NCBI RefSeq assembly: GCF_033100135.1 | Contig: NZ_CP136920.1 | Location: 5,575,001-5,639,000 of the forward strand | DNA length: 64,000 nt | From: Rubellicoccus peritrichatus | GTDB taxonomy: Bacteria; Verrucomicrobiota; Verrucomicrobiia; Opitutales; Cerasicoccaceae | Reading direction: 5' to 3' | Shown: in pieces, positions 17,225 to 26,446 of the stretch | How positions within the stretch are numbered: position 1 is the stretch's first letter | Layout of the letters: every line of letters begins with the position of its first letter | Translations under genes and position numbers: made by a program | Notes under the pieces: model-generated | What the model saw: the letters and a program-made list of their open reading frames with translations, nothing else | The model's database searches: none | Told to the model about the DNA's origin: nothing

Positions 17225-17329
17225 GTGCTCAGAATTGGGCTCATTTGAACTAAATGTCCAGCAATACCAGATACTTTTAGGTTTTTGCTTGCATGGAGTA
17301 GCCACCAGCATTGTTTTCTTCCGTTTTCA

Positions 17330-18076
17330 ATGCAACTAACCTTTGATCAAAGAGTAGCACTTGTGACCGGAGCCGGTCGTGGAATCGGTCGCGAAATAGC
17401 GGAATCGCTTGCTGCCGCTGGAGTTACCGTAATCTGCGTCAGTAAATCTGACAGCTCTTGTGGTGCTGCAGCCGAAGCAATTCGTGAAAAAGGTGGCAAA
17501 GCTTCGCACCTGGCCGTCGATGTATCCGACACCGCAGCTGTTCAGGCAGCCTGCGAAAATCTACTTAAAGAGTTCGGAACAATCGATATCCTTGTAAACA
17601 ATGCAGGCATTACGCGCGATATGCTGATGTTGCGTATGTCTGATGAGGATTGGGACAGTGTCATCGATACAAATCTGTCCAGCTGCTTCCACTGGACCAA
17701 AAATCTGCTTCGTCCCATGACACGTAAACGCTGGGGGCGCATCATCAATATTTCTTCCGTCGTCGGAGTCATCGGTAATGCTGGCCAGGTAAACTACGCA
17801 GCTGCAAAAGCCGGAATGATTGGCATGACCAAAGCTCTCGCCCGTGAAGTAGCATCACGCAGCATTACCGTAAATGCCGTAGCACCAGGCTTTATTGAAA
17901 CTGACATGACGGCTGGCCTAAGTGACGAAGTCAAAGAAATGGCCCAAAAAACTATTCCCTTGAAACGATTCGGAAAAACCTCCGAAATAGCATCAATTAC
18001 AGCATTTCTTGCATCCGAGCAGTCCGCATACATAACCGGCCAAACTTTTTCGGTTGACGGCGGCATGGCGATGTAA
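17330..18076 (+). CDS. fabG: 3-oxoacyl-[acyl-carrier-protein] reductase FabG
   Basis: Reduces 3-oxoacyl-ACP with NADPH in type II fatty-acid synthesis. The 248-residue SDR protein has the cofactor loop TGAGRGIG (13-20), NNAG (90-93) and the catalytic Ser142, Tyr156 and Lys160 (ISSVVG, YAAAK). The C-terminal ITGQTFSVDGGMAM is typical of FabG. The ATG at 17330 is chosen over one 45 bases upstream because family members start at this point. It leads a fabG-acpP-fabF block with short gaps. Confidence 0.95.
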   Translation: MQLTFDQRVALVTGAGRGIGREIAESLAAAGVTVICVSKSDSSCGAAAEAIREKGGKASHLAVDVSDTAAVQAACENLLKEFGTIDILVNNAGITRDMLMLRMSDEDWDSVIDTNLSSCFHWTKNLLRPMTRKRWGRIINISSVVGVIGNAGQVNYAAAKAGMIGMTKALAREVASRSITVNAVAPGFIETDMTAGLSDEVKEMAQKTIPLKRFGKTSEIASITAFLASEQSAYITGQTFSVDGGMAM

Positions 18077-18111
18077 ACAACCAATAACCAATCAATTTAC
18101 TTTTTACGACC

Positions 18112-18369
18112 ATGGCGGATAAAACCATTGAACAACGAGTTAAGGAAATAATCGTCAACCAGCTCAACGTGAATGAAGAGCAGGTTAAGCCAGAGGCTTC
18201 GTTCCTGGATGACCTCGGCGCAGACTCGCTCGACACTGTCGAGCTTGTTATGGCGTTCGAAGAAGAATTCAAGGACGAGATCCAAGGCGAAATCCCCGAG
18301 AGTGAGGCGGAAAAGCTCCAGACTGTGGGCGACGTCGTCAAGTTCATCGAGGAAAAGTCGAAAGCCTAA
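18112..18369 (+). CDS. acpP: Acyl carrier protein
   Basis: An 85-residue acidic helical protein that carries growing acyl chains on a phosphopantetheine arm. The attachment site is Ser39 in GADSLD. The remainder matches AcpP throughout ([26 protein letters not shown]). It sits between fabG and fabF, as in many bacteria. Confidence 0.97.
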   Translation: MADKTIEQRVKEIIVNQLNVNEEQVKPEASFLDDLGADSLDTVELVMAFEEEFKDEIQGEIPESEAEKLQTVGDVVKFIEEKSKA

Positions 18370-18448
18370 ACTCATCACCTAAACAACCAACGCGAGACAA
18401 CTGTGGTGGGCTTAACTGCTGCAGAGTCATTAGCGATTCCTTTTCTGG

Positions 18449-19711
18449 ATGCAGAACCATCAGCCAGGATCTAAAGTAGTTATTACCGGACTCGGCACAC
18501 TAACCGGTGCCGGGATAGGTGTTGACGATTTTTGGGACAACCTCTGCGCAGGGCGCAGTGGCATTGACCGAATCAAGGGGTTCGATATAGACCCCTACCC
18601 CTGCCAGGTTGGATCTGAAGTTAAGGATTTTGATCCTTGCGATTACATGGATCGCAAAGAGGTCAATCGCAATGACCGTTACACTCATTACGCCATGGGT
18701 GCCGCCAAACTGGCACTCAAGGACGCAGACCTTGACACCACCAAGGTGGTTCAGGAACGCATGGGAGTAATTGTCGGCTCTGGTATCGGAGGTATTGAAA
18801 CTGTTGAAACCCAAACTCAACGACTCTTCAACATGGGTCCGCGCAGGGTTTCACCTTTCATGATCCCTTCACTCATCGCAAATATCGCTTCAGGCGTTAT
18901 TGCGATTGAGATCAAAGCAAAGGGGCCAAATTTCGCGGTCGTCAGCGCCTGCACAACGGGAACTCATGCCATTGGTGAAGCCATGCATGTGATCAAGCGA
19001 GGTGAAGCCGATATCATGCTCGCAGGTGGAACAGAAGCAGCCATAACCAAGACAGGGTTTGCCGGTTTCTGTGCGATGCGAGCAATGAGTACCAATTTCA
19101 ATGATGAACCGCAGCGTGCAAGTCGTCCATTCGACGAGAAACGCGACGGATTTGTCATGGGTGATGGTTCTGGAATTGTCGTCCTAGAATCAGAAGAACA
19201 CGCCAAAGCACGTGGAGCACGGATTTACTGCGAACTTGTTGGTTACGCAACAACCTGTGACGCCCATCATATTACAAGTCCCGATCTTGAAGGCACTGGA
19301 TTGGCAAATTGCCTGACCAATGCACTGAATTACTCGGGAGTTGAGGCCACTGAAGTAGATTACATCAACGCTCATGGGACATCAACCCCATACAATGATC
19401 GTTGTGAGTCTGCAGCTGTAAAAACGGTCTTGGGTGATCATGCCTACAAGATCGCAATGAGCTCGACAAAATCAATGACCGGCCACCTCCTGGGAGCGGC
19501 TGGAGGCATTGAGGCTGCCGTTTGCGCCAAGGCAATACAAACAGGCATCATTCCACCAACGATCAATTACGAAAATCCAGACCCGAATTGTGACTTGGAT
19601 TACGTGCCGAATAAAGCAAAAGAAGCTACGGTAAACGTCGCTTTGAGCAATAATCTTGGATTTGGTGGCCACAATGCGACGGTTGTTTTACGTCGATATC
19701 CCCTAAATTAG
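18449..19711 (+). CDS. fabF: 3-oxoacyl-[acyl-carrier-protein] synthase II FabF
   Basis: Condenses malonyl-ACP with acyl-ACP in chain elongation. The 420-residue thiolase-fold enzyme has the nucleophile Cys168 in SACTTGTHAIG, the first His in NAHGTSTPYND and the second in KSMTGHLLGAAGG. These are the Cys-His-His triad of KAS II. Length is normal. It is the last gene of the block and is closed by a terminator. Confidence 0.96.
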   Translation: MQNHQPGSKVVITGLGTLTGAGIGVDDFWDNLCAGRSGIDRIKGFDIDPYPCQVGSEVKDFDPCDYMDRKEVNRNDRYTHYAMGAAKLALKDADLDTTKVVQERMGVIVGSGIGGIETVETQTQRLFNMGPRRVSPFMIPSLIANIASGVIAIEIKAKGPNFAVVSACTTGTHAIGEAMHVIKRGEADIMLAGGTEAAITKTGFAGFCAMRAMSTNFNDEPQRASRPFDEKRDGFVMGDGSGIVVLESEEHAKARGARIYCELVGYATTCDAHHITSPDLEGTGLANCLTNALNYSGVEATEVDYINAHGTSTPYNDRCESAAVKTVLGDHAYKIAMSSTKSMTGHLLGAAGGIEAAVCAKAIQTGIIPPTINYENPDPNCDLDYVPNKAKEATVNVALSNNLGFGGHNATVVLRRYPLN

Positions 19712-19747
19712 ATTTCGGGCGCTTATTGAAAACCTGCTCTTATAGTC

Positions 19748-19776
19748 ACAAGAGCCCGTTAGAGGCCCTTGTTTCT
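19748..19776 (+). terminator. Terminator after fabF
   Basis: ACAAGAGCC and GGCCCTTGT form a stem around CGTTAGA, followed by TTCTT. It closes the fatty-acid block. Confidence 0.7.
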
Positions 19777-19823
19777 TGATTGCATTCGGCAGGAAATTAA
19801 TCATCTTCCCCGTGTAGATAAAA

Positions 19824-19850
19824 CATGGGCGGGAATTCGCCTTGCCCATG
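19824..19850 (+). promoter_or_regulatory. Inverted repeat just before the desaturase start
   Basis: CATGGGC and GCCCATG are perfect 7-base arms, with GGCG/CGCC extending inward. The element ends 13 bases before the ATG, so it can act as an operator or as an mRNA hairpin close to the ribosome site. Fatty-acid regulators often bind such palindromes, but no regulator gene is near. Confidence 0.4.
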
Positions 19851-19863
19851 ACTATTACTTTTT

Positions 19864-21006
19864 ATGTTCAAAAACATTCCATTCGAACGTGTCCAATGGA
19901 TCACGAGTAGTTTTCTTATTGGTACACTCGCACTAGCGGTTACAGCCGTACCACTTTACTTGATACTGGTAAGCACTGGAACCTGGTTTCTCTGGGCGCT
20001 TTTCTTTTTTTACACAGCAGCAACCGGCCTGAGCATCACACTGGGCTACCATCGGCTTTTTTCTCATCTCGCCTTCAAAGCGAAACGTCCCGTTAAGTGG
20101 TTTGTCATTCTCTTTGGTGCGGCCGCCTGGGAAAACTCCGTCATCACATGGTCTTCGGAGCACCGCAGGCACCACAAGCATGTGGACCACGATGATGACC
20201 CTTACAACATCAACCTCGGTTTCTGGTGGGCACACATGGGTTGGCTCATGTTCAAGTTGAAGCCTGAAGCACCAATCGACAATGTGAAGGACCTGGAAAA
20301 AGATCCAGCGCTTGTCTGGCAGCATAAATACATTCACTTTATTGCGGCATTCATGGGATTTGTCCTCCCAACATTAATCTGTGGCCTATACTATGGCAGC
20401 TGGATGGGAGCACTTGGCGGTTTTCTAATTGTTGGGGTTCTCCGTACAGTGATCGTTCAGCATGCGACTTTCTTCATAAACTCTGCCTGCCATTACATCG
20501 GCTCCCAGCCCTACTCATCCACTCACAGCGCCCGTGACAGCTGGCTGATGGCTATTTTCACTTTCGGTGAAGGTTACCATAACTATCACCATGAGTTCCA
20601 GCACGACTACCGTAATGGTGTAAAGCCATGGCAAATCGATCCAACTAAATGGACGATCTGGCTTCTGTCCAAAGTTGGCATGACTTCAGACCTCCGTCGT
20701 GTTTCAGAAGCAAAGATTCTTCTCGCTGAAATCCAGCAGGCACGCTCTCGTATCCAACAGGGGCTTGATTATTGCGGTGGTGACCAGTTCACGGAAGCCG
20801 CTCGTCTCAAGCTGCAAGCTTCTATCGATGCTTTGCACCATGCCCAGGAAGAACTGGCTGCGCGCTATGATCACCTCCAGACCGTGGTTAAGGACCGTGT
20901 GGAATTCTCCAAAGGTCGTGTTGCAGTATGGCGCCGCGAACTCCGCGAAGCCATGACGCACCTTGATGAGATCTTGGAATTCGATCTCGTTCCGAGAGCT
21001 GTTTAA
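19864..21006 (+). CDS. Acyl-CoA (delta-9 type) fatty acid desaturase with C-terminal coiled coil
   Basis: A membrane di-iron enzyme that puts a double bond into acyl chains. The three histidine boxes are complete: HRLFSH (63-68), EHRRHH (99-104) and EGYHNYHH near 240. Four hydrophobic helices lie between them. Residues from about 285 to the end, which family members often lack, form an amphipathic helical stretch (ILLAEIQQARSRIQQ; AQEELAARYDHLQTVVKD) with coiled-coil character. Its location beside fabF suggests control of membrane fluidity. Its stop overlaps by four bases the stop of the convergent glycosyltransferase gene. Confidence 0.9.
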   Translation: MFKNIPFERVQWITSSFLIGTLALAVTAVPLYLILVSTGTWFLWALFFFYTAATGLSITLGYHRLFSHLAFKAKRPVKWFVILFGAAAWENSVITWSSEHRRHHKHVDHDDDPYNINLGFWWAHMGWLMFKLKPEAPIDNVKDLEKDPALVWQHKYIHFIAAFMGFVLPTLICGLYYGSWMGALGGFLIVGVLRTVIVQHATFFINSACHYIGSQPYSSTHSARDSWLMAIFTFGEGYHNYHHEFQHDYRNGVKPWQIDPTKWTIWLLSKVGMTSDLRRVSEAKILLAEIQQARSRIQQGLDYCGGDQFTEAARLKLQASIDALHHAQEELAARYDHLQTVVKDRVEFSKGRVAVWRRELREAMTHLDEILEFDLVPRAV

Positions 21007-22277
21007 TCAGCTTCGACAACGTTTTGCTCGTTGCTATGGTCAGCAACGAATTTTTCGAGTGTTCTAACACTCAACGCTTTACCGTCTTCTTCTTTAAGCT
21101 TTTGAGCCAATTCTTCGGCTCGTCGACGATAAGCAGCTTTCTTCTCAATCTTACGGAGCCTGTGTGGAAGTTTCTCAGGCCAATGCTTCTTACCGACTCG
21201 CTTTCCTGCTTTCAGACGAATTATCTCTACAGCCCACCATTCCTGGTCAGCAATATGAGGGATAATGATCTGTGGTTTACCGGCATGTAAAGCAGATGCT
21301 GTTGTTCCAGCCCCACCATGGTGTATGACAACGGATGCATGGCGAAAGAGTTGATCATGAGACATGCTCGGGACAAATTTGATTTCAGGGCGCTTTATCT
21401 CAACAGACAAACCAGCCCATCCTGTTTGAATGATGACTTTCTTGCCTCGAGGCCAGGCACTCAGAAATCGGCTCATGACAGTATGTGTATCATCAAATGT
21501 GACGCTACCGAAGGTCAGTACGGGAACTTCCTTACCCTCACAAAACGCTTCGAGTTCACATTCAACCAACTCATTCTCATCTGCCTGCCAGCGCAGATAG
21601 CCGACAAACTTGAAGCTGTCATCATGCGGAAATATATCCATCAATGAGGGTGAAACCGCGACCATAGAAAGTTCTGCTGGTTTGATCAGGAAGCCTTTGG
21701 AAGGTGGAAGGCCATTCTGCTTGAACAACTCACCGCAAACAGAATTCAAAGTCGCATCAACCAACCAACTCCCTATACGCCAGCAAGTCATGTTCCAACG
21801 CTGCTGAATAGACTTGGGCCACCCGAGAAGGCGTGGAATCATTTCCGGAGGATAACTCGGGGTCGGAATAAGATTATGGCAAAACGCAAAAGTGGCGTAT
21901 GGCTTCCCGTGAAGTGCCGCAAGCTGCCCCCATTGTGGAAAGAAGTATGAACCAACAAGGACATCACACCAATCCAACTGTGGGCCGATCCGTTCAATAA
22001 GTTCACCAAGGAATGGTAATGCTCCACGGTAAATATGCCTCAACTGCAACAATGGAATCTTTGCGCGACTAAGCTCTCGCATAAACTCGGCAAAGATCTC
22101 ACGTTCCCAGTCGGGTGGCATGTGGACGAATTCAAGGCCGGCTTTTTCAATATCATTACGATAAAGTGGTGCCGTCGCATAGCGCACTTCATGGCCTGCT
22201 TCCTTGAGTGCTTTTCCGTAGCCAATCAGTGGAAAAATATCGCCTGTCGAACCGTGTGATGTGAGGAGAACTCGCAT
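21003..22277 (-). CDS. UGT-like glycosyltransferase (GT1 family)
   Basis: A 424-residue GT-B enzyme. It starts with MRVLLTSHGSTGDIFPLIGYGKAL, the acceptor-side signature of GT1, and near residue 320 has the donor motif HHGGAGTTASALHAGKP with the later DQEWWA. It resembles sterol, rhamnosyl and macrolide glucosyltransferases. It could glycosylate a lipid, which fits the neighbouring desaturase and the hopanoid genes elsewhere in the window, but the acceptor is not determined. Confidence 0.88.
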   Translation of the reverse strand: MRVLLTSHGSTGDIFPLIGYGKALKEAGHEVRYATAPLYRNDIEKAGLEFVHMPPDWEREIFAEFMRELSRAKIPLLQLRHIYRGALPFLGELIERIGPQLDWCDVLVGSYFFPQWGQLAALHGKPYATFAFCHNLIPTPSYPPEMIPRLLGWPKSIQQRWNMTCWRIGSWLVDATLNSVCGELFKQNGLPPSKGFLIKPAELSMVAVSPSLMDIFPHDDSFKFVGYLRWQADENELVECELEAFCEGKEVPVLTFGSVTFDDTHTVMSRFLSAWPRGKKVIIQTGWAGLSVEIKRPEIKFVPSMSHDQLFRHASVVIHHGGAGTTASALHAGKPQIIIPHIADQEWWAVEIIRLKAGKRVGKKHWPEKLPHRLRKIEKKAAYRRRAEELAQKLKEEDGKALSVRTLEKFVADHSNEQNVVEAD

Positions 22278-22451
22278 AAAAAGATTAGTGAGGAGGCAGA
22301 AATATGAAGACAGAAGGGTTTACCAGTGAAAACAGTAATAGCTTTTCAGGCTTCTTACTTGATTGCCAATTACTTGCGAGAGTTAGCCCGGGCATCACGC
22401 AATGAACAGCCTTTAACGTCGCGTCACAAAAAAGTTACATCGAAACATAAC

Positions 22452-23663
22452 TCATATATTGCTTAATCCCGCAAGCCATCCCGTAGTCCAGCAAGTTTGT
22501 AGATTAGCGCCACCTGGCAGACCATCAACATCCAAAATATCGCCTACGAAATGCAGTCCAGGAACCAAACGACTTTGAAAGGACCTAAAGTCGATCTCGC
22601 TTAATGCTACTCCCCCGCACACTGCTGTTTCCTGATAATGGCTACCGCGTTTGACTATTTTTATCGAATCATGCCGAAGTTGACGATGCAAGGCACGGGC
22701 CTCCTGCTTGGTCAAACGTTGCCACTGCGTTGATGGATCGATCCCGGCATCTTTCACCATTTGCAGCCATAGTCGACTTGGAATGGGCGCATGTTGCTCA
22801 TCACCAACAGGCCTTCGCGGATTGGCACGAGTAATCGCATCAATAGTACGCTCAGTAGGATTCTTCAGTCCACCAATCCAGTCGATGCGTAAGGAAAAAG
22901 TATAACGCCGATCTCTCATCGATTCCGCAGCACGCGATGTCAACTCACCAACCACCGGACCACTCAGCCCCCAAGGTTCAAGACGAATGAGTCCGCTTGC
23001 CTCTGCACCCGAATCATCAATGAGATGAGCTCCCTCAACAAGTTCACCAGCAGCATGAACAATCCTGCTGTCTCGTGTATGTAGATCAAAAATAGCTGGG
23101 ACAGGCTCAACAACAGTATGCCCAAATGCAGCGCATATACCTTTGGCTTTTGTCGCCAGCAACCCGCCACCTGCTAATACGAGAGAATCGCATTCCATCG
23201 TCCCTTCTCCCTCAAGCGTTATCCAAAAACCACCAGTAGATTTCGCATCTGCAGCGACCACATTGCAATTCGTGGAGATCTTGATGCCGGCCTCCGAAAC
23301 AAGCCCAAGCAACTTATTCCTTAGGACATCAATGCCATCAACCGGGATCACTCGACCAGTCTCATCAACATCAAAAGCAATACCATGCTGCTCAAACCAG
23401 GACATTGCATCAGCAGCTCCCCAACGATGCAAGGGACCAAGCATTTCGCGGCCACCTCGGACATATTGGTCGGCCATCTCAGCTGGTTCATAGATTTCAC
23501 GCGTCAGGCTCCACGGATCACGATTTTTCTTTAGAAAACAGCCCAGCGCTTCTGACTCCTTCTCAACAATTGTAACCTGCGTATCAGGAGCATGCTCTAT
23601 CCAGCTAAGAGCGGCAAAAATTCCGGCAGGGCCTGCGCCTATCACGATCAAATGTTCAGCCAT
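22452..23663 (-). CDS. FAD-dependent oxidoreductase of the HI0933/BaiN family
   Basis: A 403-residue flavoprotein. The N-terminal dinucleotide loop IGAGPAGIFAALSW and the Glu in VTIVEKE bind FAD. The middle carries the inserted beta domain of the HI0933 group, and the end LHFVGDILDVDGLPGGANLQTCWTTGWLAG is the family's closing FAD motif. The members have been linked to reduction of unsaturated compounds, but the substrate here is open. It ends a minus-strand run that starts with the HAD protein. Confidence 0.87.
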   Translation of the reverse strand: MAEHLIVIGAGPAGIFAALSWIEHAPDTQVTIVEKESEALGCFLKKNRDPWSLTREIYEPAEMADQYVRGGREMLGPLHRWGAADAMSWFEQHGIAFDVDETGRVIPVDGIDVLRNKLLGLVSEAGIKISTNCNVVAADAKSTGGFWITLEGEGTMECDSLVLAGGGLLATKAKGICAAFGHTVVEPVPAIFDLHTRDSRIVHAAGELVEGAHLIDDSGAEASGLIRLEPWGLSGPVVGELTSRAAESMRDRRYTFSLRIDWIGGLKNPTERTIDAITRANPRRPVGDEQHAPIPSRLWLQMVKDAGIDPSTQWQRLTKQEARALHRQLRHDSIKIVKRGSHYQETAVCGGVALSEIDFRSFQSRLVPGLHFVGDILDVDGLPGGANLQTCWTTGWLAGLSNI

Positions 23664-23672
23664 AGCAAATGA

Positions 23673-24254
23673 TCAAGCTCCACCCAGAGCACGCCATCGA
23701 GGGCAATCAACTGTGTGGTCATTCACCAAGCCAGCAGCCTGCATAAAAGCATAGCATATAGTTGAGCCAACAAACGTAAATCCACGTTTCTTCATGTCCT
23801 TGCTCATACGATCGGATTCAGCTGTTGTAGCCGGAACTTCCTTTAAATTCTTCCATTGGTTCTGAATGACTTCACCGTCAACAAAACTCCAAATGTACGT
23901 ATCAAAACTCCCAAATTCATCTACAACCTTGAGGAAGGCCTGGGCATTTTTGCGGACACCAAAGACTTTCAAACGATTCCTGACAATTCCCGGATCTTTA
24001 AGTGTCTTTTCCAATTTTGTATCGGTCCAGCGAGCCAATTTAGCTGCATCAAAGTGATCGAAAATCCGTCGATAGTTTTCCCGCTTTTTCAGAATCGTAT
24101 TCCAGCTTAGGCCAGCCTGGGCCCCTTCGAGACATATGAACTCAAACAATAAACGATCATCGTGAATCGGAACTCCCCATTCATCATCATGATACGCAGC
24201 GTAGAGTTCATCTCCATCAGGAACCCAGGAACAACGATTTGCCATTACTTTCAT
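23673..24254 (-). CDS. tag: DNA-3-methyladenine glycosylase I
   Basis: Removes 3-methyladenine from alkylated DNA (base-excision repair). The 193-residue protein has CSWVPDGDELYAAYHDDEWG at the start, the conserved LFEFICLEGAQAGLSW, and near the C-terminus FTFVGSTICYAFMQAAGLVNDH with zinc-site residues. Start 24254 (MKVMANRC) is preferred; an in-frame ATG lies 9 bases further in. The start codon region touches the stop of the small membrane protein gene upstream. Confidence 0.94.
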   Translation of the reverse strand: MKVMANRCSWVPDGDELYAAYHDDEWGVPIHDDRLLFEFICLEGAQAGLSWNTILKKRENYRRIFDHFDAAKLARWTDTKLEKTLKDPGIVRNRLKVFGVRKNAQAFLKVVDEFGSFDTYIWSFVDGEVIQNQWKNLKEVPATTAESDRMSKDMKKRGFTFVGSTICYAFMQAAGLVNDHTVDCPRWRALGGA

Positions 24255-24258
24255 CGAA

Positions 24259-24459
24259 TTATGGTCCCCGATAAATCGCAGCACTGAGTGCGGCCAGGAT
24301 GTGAACGATCCAACCCAATAAAACAAGCCATAGCAATCCTGCTAATAGAAAGAAAAAAATCGCCATCAAAAGTCTTCCCTGAAGCAACTGCCCGAGCCCG
24401 GGAATAGCGAAACTGCATAAGGCGGCGATAACATTTCCAGCTGATCCTTGTTCTGCCAT
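24259..24459 (-). CDS. Small membrane protein
   Basis: A 66-residue hydrophobic protein: short polar start, IPGLGQLLQGRL, then one long or two short membrane helices (MAIFFFLLAGLLWLVLLGWIVHILAALSAAIY). The Gly-Leu-Gly-Gln turn before the helix is typical of small TM2-like proteins seen next to tag in other bacteria. Function unknown. It lies 4 bases before the tag start and is likely in one transcript with it. Confidence 0.75.
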   Translation of the reverse strand: MAEQGSAGNVIAALCSFAIPGLGQLLQGRLLMAIFFFLLAGLLWLVLLGWIVHILAALSAAIYRGP

Positions 24460-24482
24460 AATGATCTTCTCTCTAAATATAA

Positions 24483-25460
24483 TTATTCAAAAATAAGTCT
24501 GAAATCACTTCGCATACTAACGACAAGCCAACCATTTGCAGCGGCCTTGCCTAAAAGCTCTTGATTAGGATAATCATACTCCCGAATCGGGTCATCATGA
24601 TTAACGATCATGGCAAAACTCGCACGGTTGCCATGTCCTGCGAACTGAAGCATCTCATAATCACCCATGGTGTTGCCTGCGGCAAAAACCGGGCCACGCC
24701 CAATCTGCTCCCAGATATTTTCCGGCTTGCCTGCATCAAGATTTAAAGGATCCCAATAATGATCGGAGCGAACAAAAACCGGCCTTCCGTGATCAAGACG
24801 AAACTCCATGGCCATTTTTGAACCAATCGCACGCTCAGGCTCGATATTAACCCGACCGTCCAAGACGGCACGAACAAATGCTGTCTGAGAACCTGAGACG
24901 ACATAAACCGCAAACTGCTTTTCGGCCAAAAGAGACATCAGCTCGATCATTGGTTTATAGAATAGTGCGGCATAAGGTCGATTGAAGCGCGGGTGAATTG
25001 TGTTTCGAAGAAATTGCTTTGAATAATCGATATAATTGGCCTGTGTCGCACCAATAAATGGAGTCACTGTTACCTCTTCGTAATTTCCAGCAAACACATA
25101 TGCATCATCATGTTCCACTGCAGATTTCCATGGCTGTTTAAGGGCCAGTGAAGGATCCGCTGCCGCCTGCTCGCGGAGCCTTTCCTGGGAAACGACAATT
25201 TGAAAATACATTGGCTTCTCGCAGAGGATGGTCCCATCCATATCAAAAACCGCAATACGCTCTTCGATCGGAACAAACCCGGGATCCGATGGACTCGTTG
25301 CTCTTTGAACATAATCCAAAATGGCCAACTTGGCTGGCGTATTGTTCCAGGAAGCCAGCGGGTTAATAACATGCTCTGGCAAACGAAAGCCCCAAGCCGT
25401 ATTAACTGAGACCAGAATGAAGATACTAACTGTAAGAATGACGTGAGATGGACGTTTCAT
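24483..25460 (-). CDS. Exported HAD-family phosphatase
   Basis: A 325-residue haloacid-dehalogenase-fold protein with a signal peptide (MKRPSHVILTVSIFILVSVNTAWG). Motif I is FDMDGT with Asp73 and Asp75, motif II is YVVSGSQTAFVRAV, and motif IV is FAAGNTMGDYEML. This is the phosphoserine-phosphatase-like C1-cap subgroup. An ATG 87 bases upstream would hide the signal peptide, so 25460 is preferred. Substrate unknown; a periplasmic monophosphate ester is likely. Confidence 0.84.
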   Translation of the reverse strand: MKRPSHVILTVSIFILVSVNTAWGFRLPEHVINPLASWNNTPAKLAILDYVQRATSPSDPGFVPIEERIAVFDMDGTILCEKPMYFQIVVSQERLREQAAADPSLALKQPWKSAVEHDDAYVFAGNYEEVTVTPFIGATQANYIDYSKQFLRNTIHPRFNRPYAALFYKPMIELMSLLAEKQFAVYVVSGSQTAFVRAVLDGRVNIEPERAIGSKMAMEFRLDHGRPVFVRSDHYWDPLNLDAGKPENIWEQIGRGPVFAAGNTMGDYEMLQFAGHGNRASFAMIVNHDDPIREYDYPNQELLGKAAANGWLVVSMRSDFRLIFE

Positions 25461-25509
25461 GAAGATCCTTAAAAACTGAATATCGACCTTATTCAAATGA
25501 ATAAAATAG

Positions 25510-26301
25510 CTAGCGAGTCGCTTGCCAGATGTGAAGACAAGATTCAATTAACGCTGGAAACTCTGATAGAGGAATTTGACTTGGGCCGTCAGAAAGTGCG
25601 TTGGCCGGGTCGGGATGTGTTTCCATGAAAAGACCATCTGCTCCTGCAGCCAATGCTGCGCGTGCCAGTGCTGGCACATACTCGCGTTGCCCTCCACTTT
25701 TGCCTCCAGCCGCCCCCGGGAGCTGCACACTGTGAGTTGCATCAAAAACAGCTGGATGACCCAAGGCTTTCATCATCGAGAAAGAACGCATATCAACGAC
25801 CAGATTCTGATAACCAAAAGCTGTCCCTCGTTCAGTCTGCCATATTTCGGCAGCTCCGGCACCTTCCAGTTTGTTGACGACAAACTGCATCTCATGTGGC
25901 GATAAAAACTGCCCCTTTTTTACGTTAACCACGCAGCCGGTTTTGGCGGCCGCCACAAGTAAATCCGTTTGACGACAGAGGAAGGCCGGTATCTGCAAGA
26001 CATCACAAACGGCCCCCACTTGCTCACATTGTTCCGGCAGATGGATGTCGGTGACGACTGGAAAGGCAAAATCCTGCTTGATCATAGCCAGCAGTTCCAA
26101 GCCTTGCTCAATACCAGGACCACGCTTACTTTCAAGACTGGTGCGATTGGCCTTATCAAAAGATCCTTTGAATACAATATTCAGTTCGGCATGCTTTTCT
26201 CGTAACCCAGCCAGGACTTCAGCCGCTGCCCGGCATATCTCGGCATTTTCTAAGGAGCAGGGCCCTGCAATAAGTAAAAGTTTATCAGAGTCAAAATACA
26301 T
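25510..26301 (-). CDS. kdsA: 3-deoxy-8-phosphooctulonate synthase KdsA
   Basis: Joins phosphoenolpyruvate and arabinose 5-phosphate to make Kdo 8-phosphate for LPS. The 263-residue TIM barrel has [39 protein letters not shown] and [11 protein letters not shown], all diagnostic of KdsA. The start at 26301 ([10 protein letters not shown]) is preferred over an ATG 66 bases upstream since the family begins here. Its presence shows a Gram-negative outer membrane with Kdo. Confidence 0.95.
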   Translation of the reverse strand: MYFDSDKLLLIAGPCSLENAEICRAAAEVLAGLREKHAELNIVFKGSFDKANRTSLESKRGPGIEQGLELLAMIKQDFAFPVVTDIHLPEQCEQVGAVCDVLQIPAFLCRQTDLLVAAAKTGCVVNVKKGQFLSPHEMQFVVNKLEGAGAAEIWQTERGTAFGYQNLVVDMRSFSMMKALGHPAVFDATHSVQLPGAAGGKSGGQREYVPALARAALAAGADGLFMETHPDPANALSDGPSQIPLSEFPALIESCLHIWQATR

Positions 26302-26408
26302 GGTATCCGCGTGAGGATCACCAACATCGGACAGAACGTCAAGGAACTCTCCGAAAAGTAGAAGCATCCACTCAATTACAATAACGGAATGGAGGAAAAC
26401 AAACCAAG

Positions 26409-26426
26409 TATCTTGACATCAAGATA
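26409..26426 (+). promoter_or_regulatory. Perfect palindromic operator over the pirin promoter
   Basis: TATCTTGA-CA-TCAAGATA is a perfect 18-base palindrome ending 20 bases before the ATG. It contains a perfect -35 box TTGACA (26413-26418); TCTATT about 16 bases on may be the -10. The shape matches operators of MarR/MhqR-type quinone- or thiol-sensing repressors (consensus like ATCTCGA-TCGAGAT). The regulator gene is not adjacent. Confidence 0.6.
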
Positions 26427-26446
26427 AATATTACTCTATTCATGAT

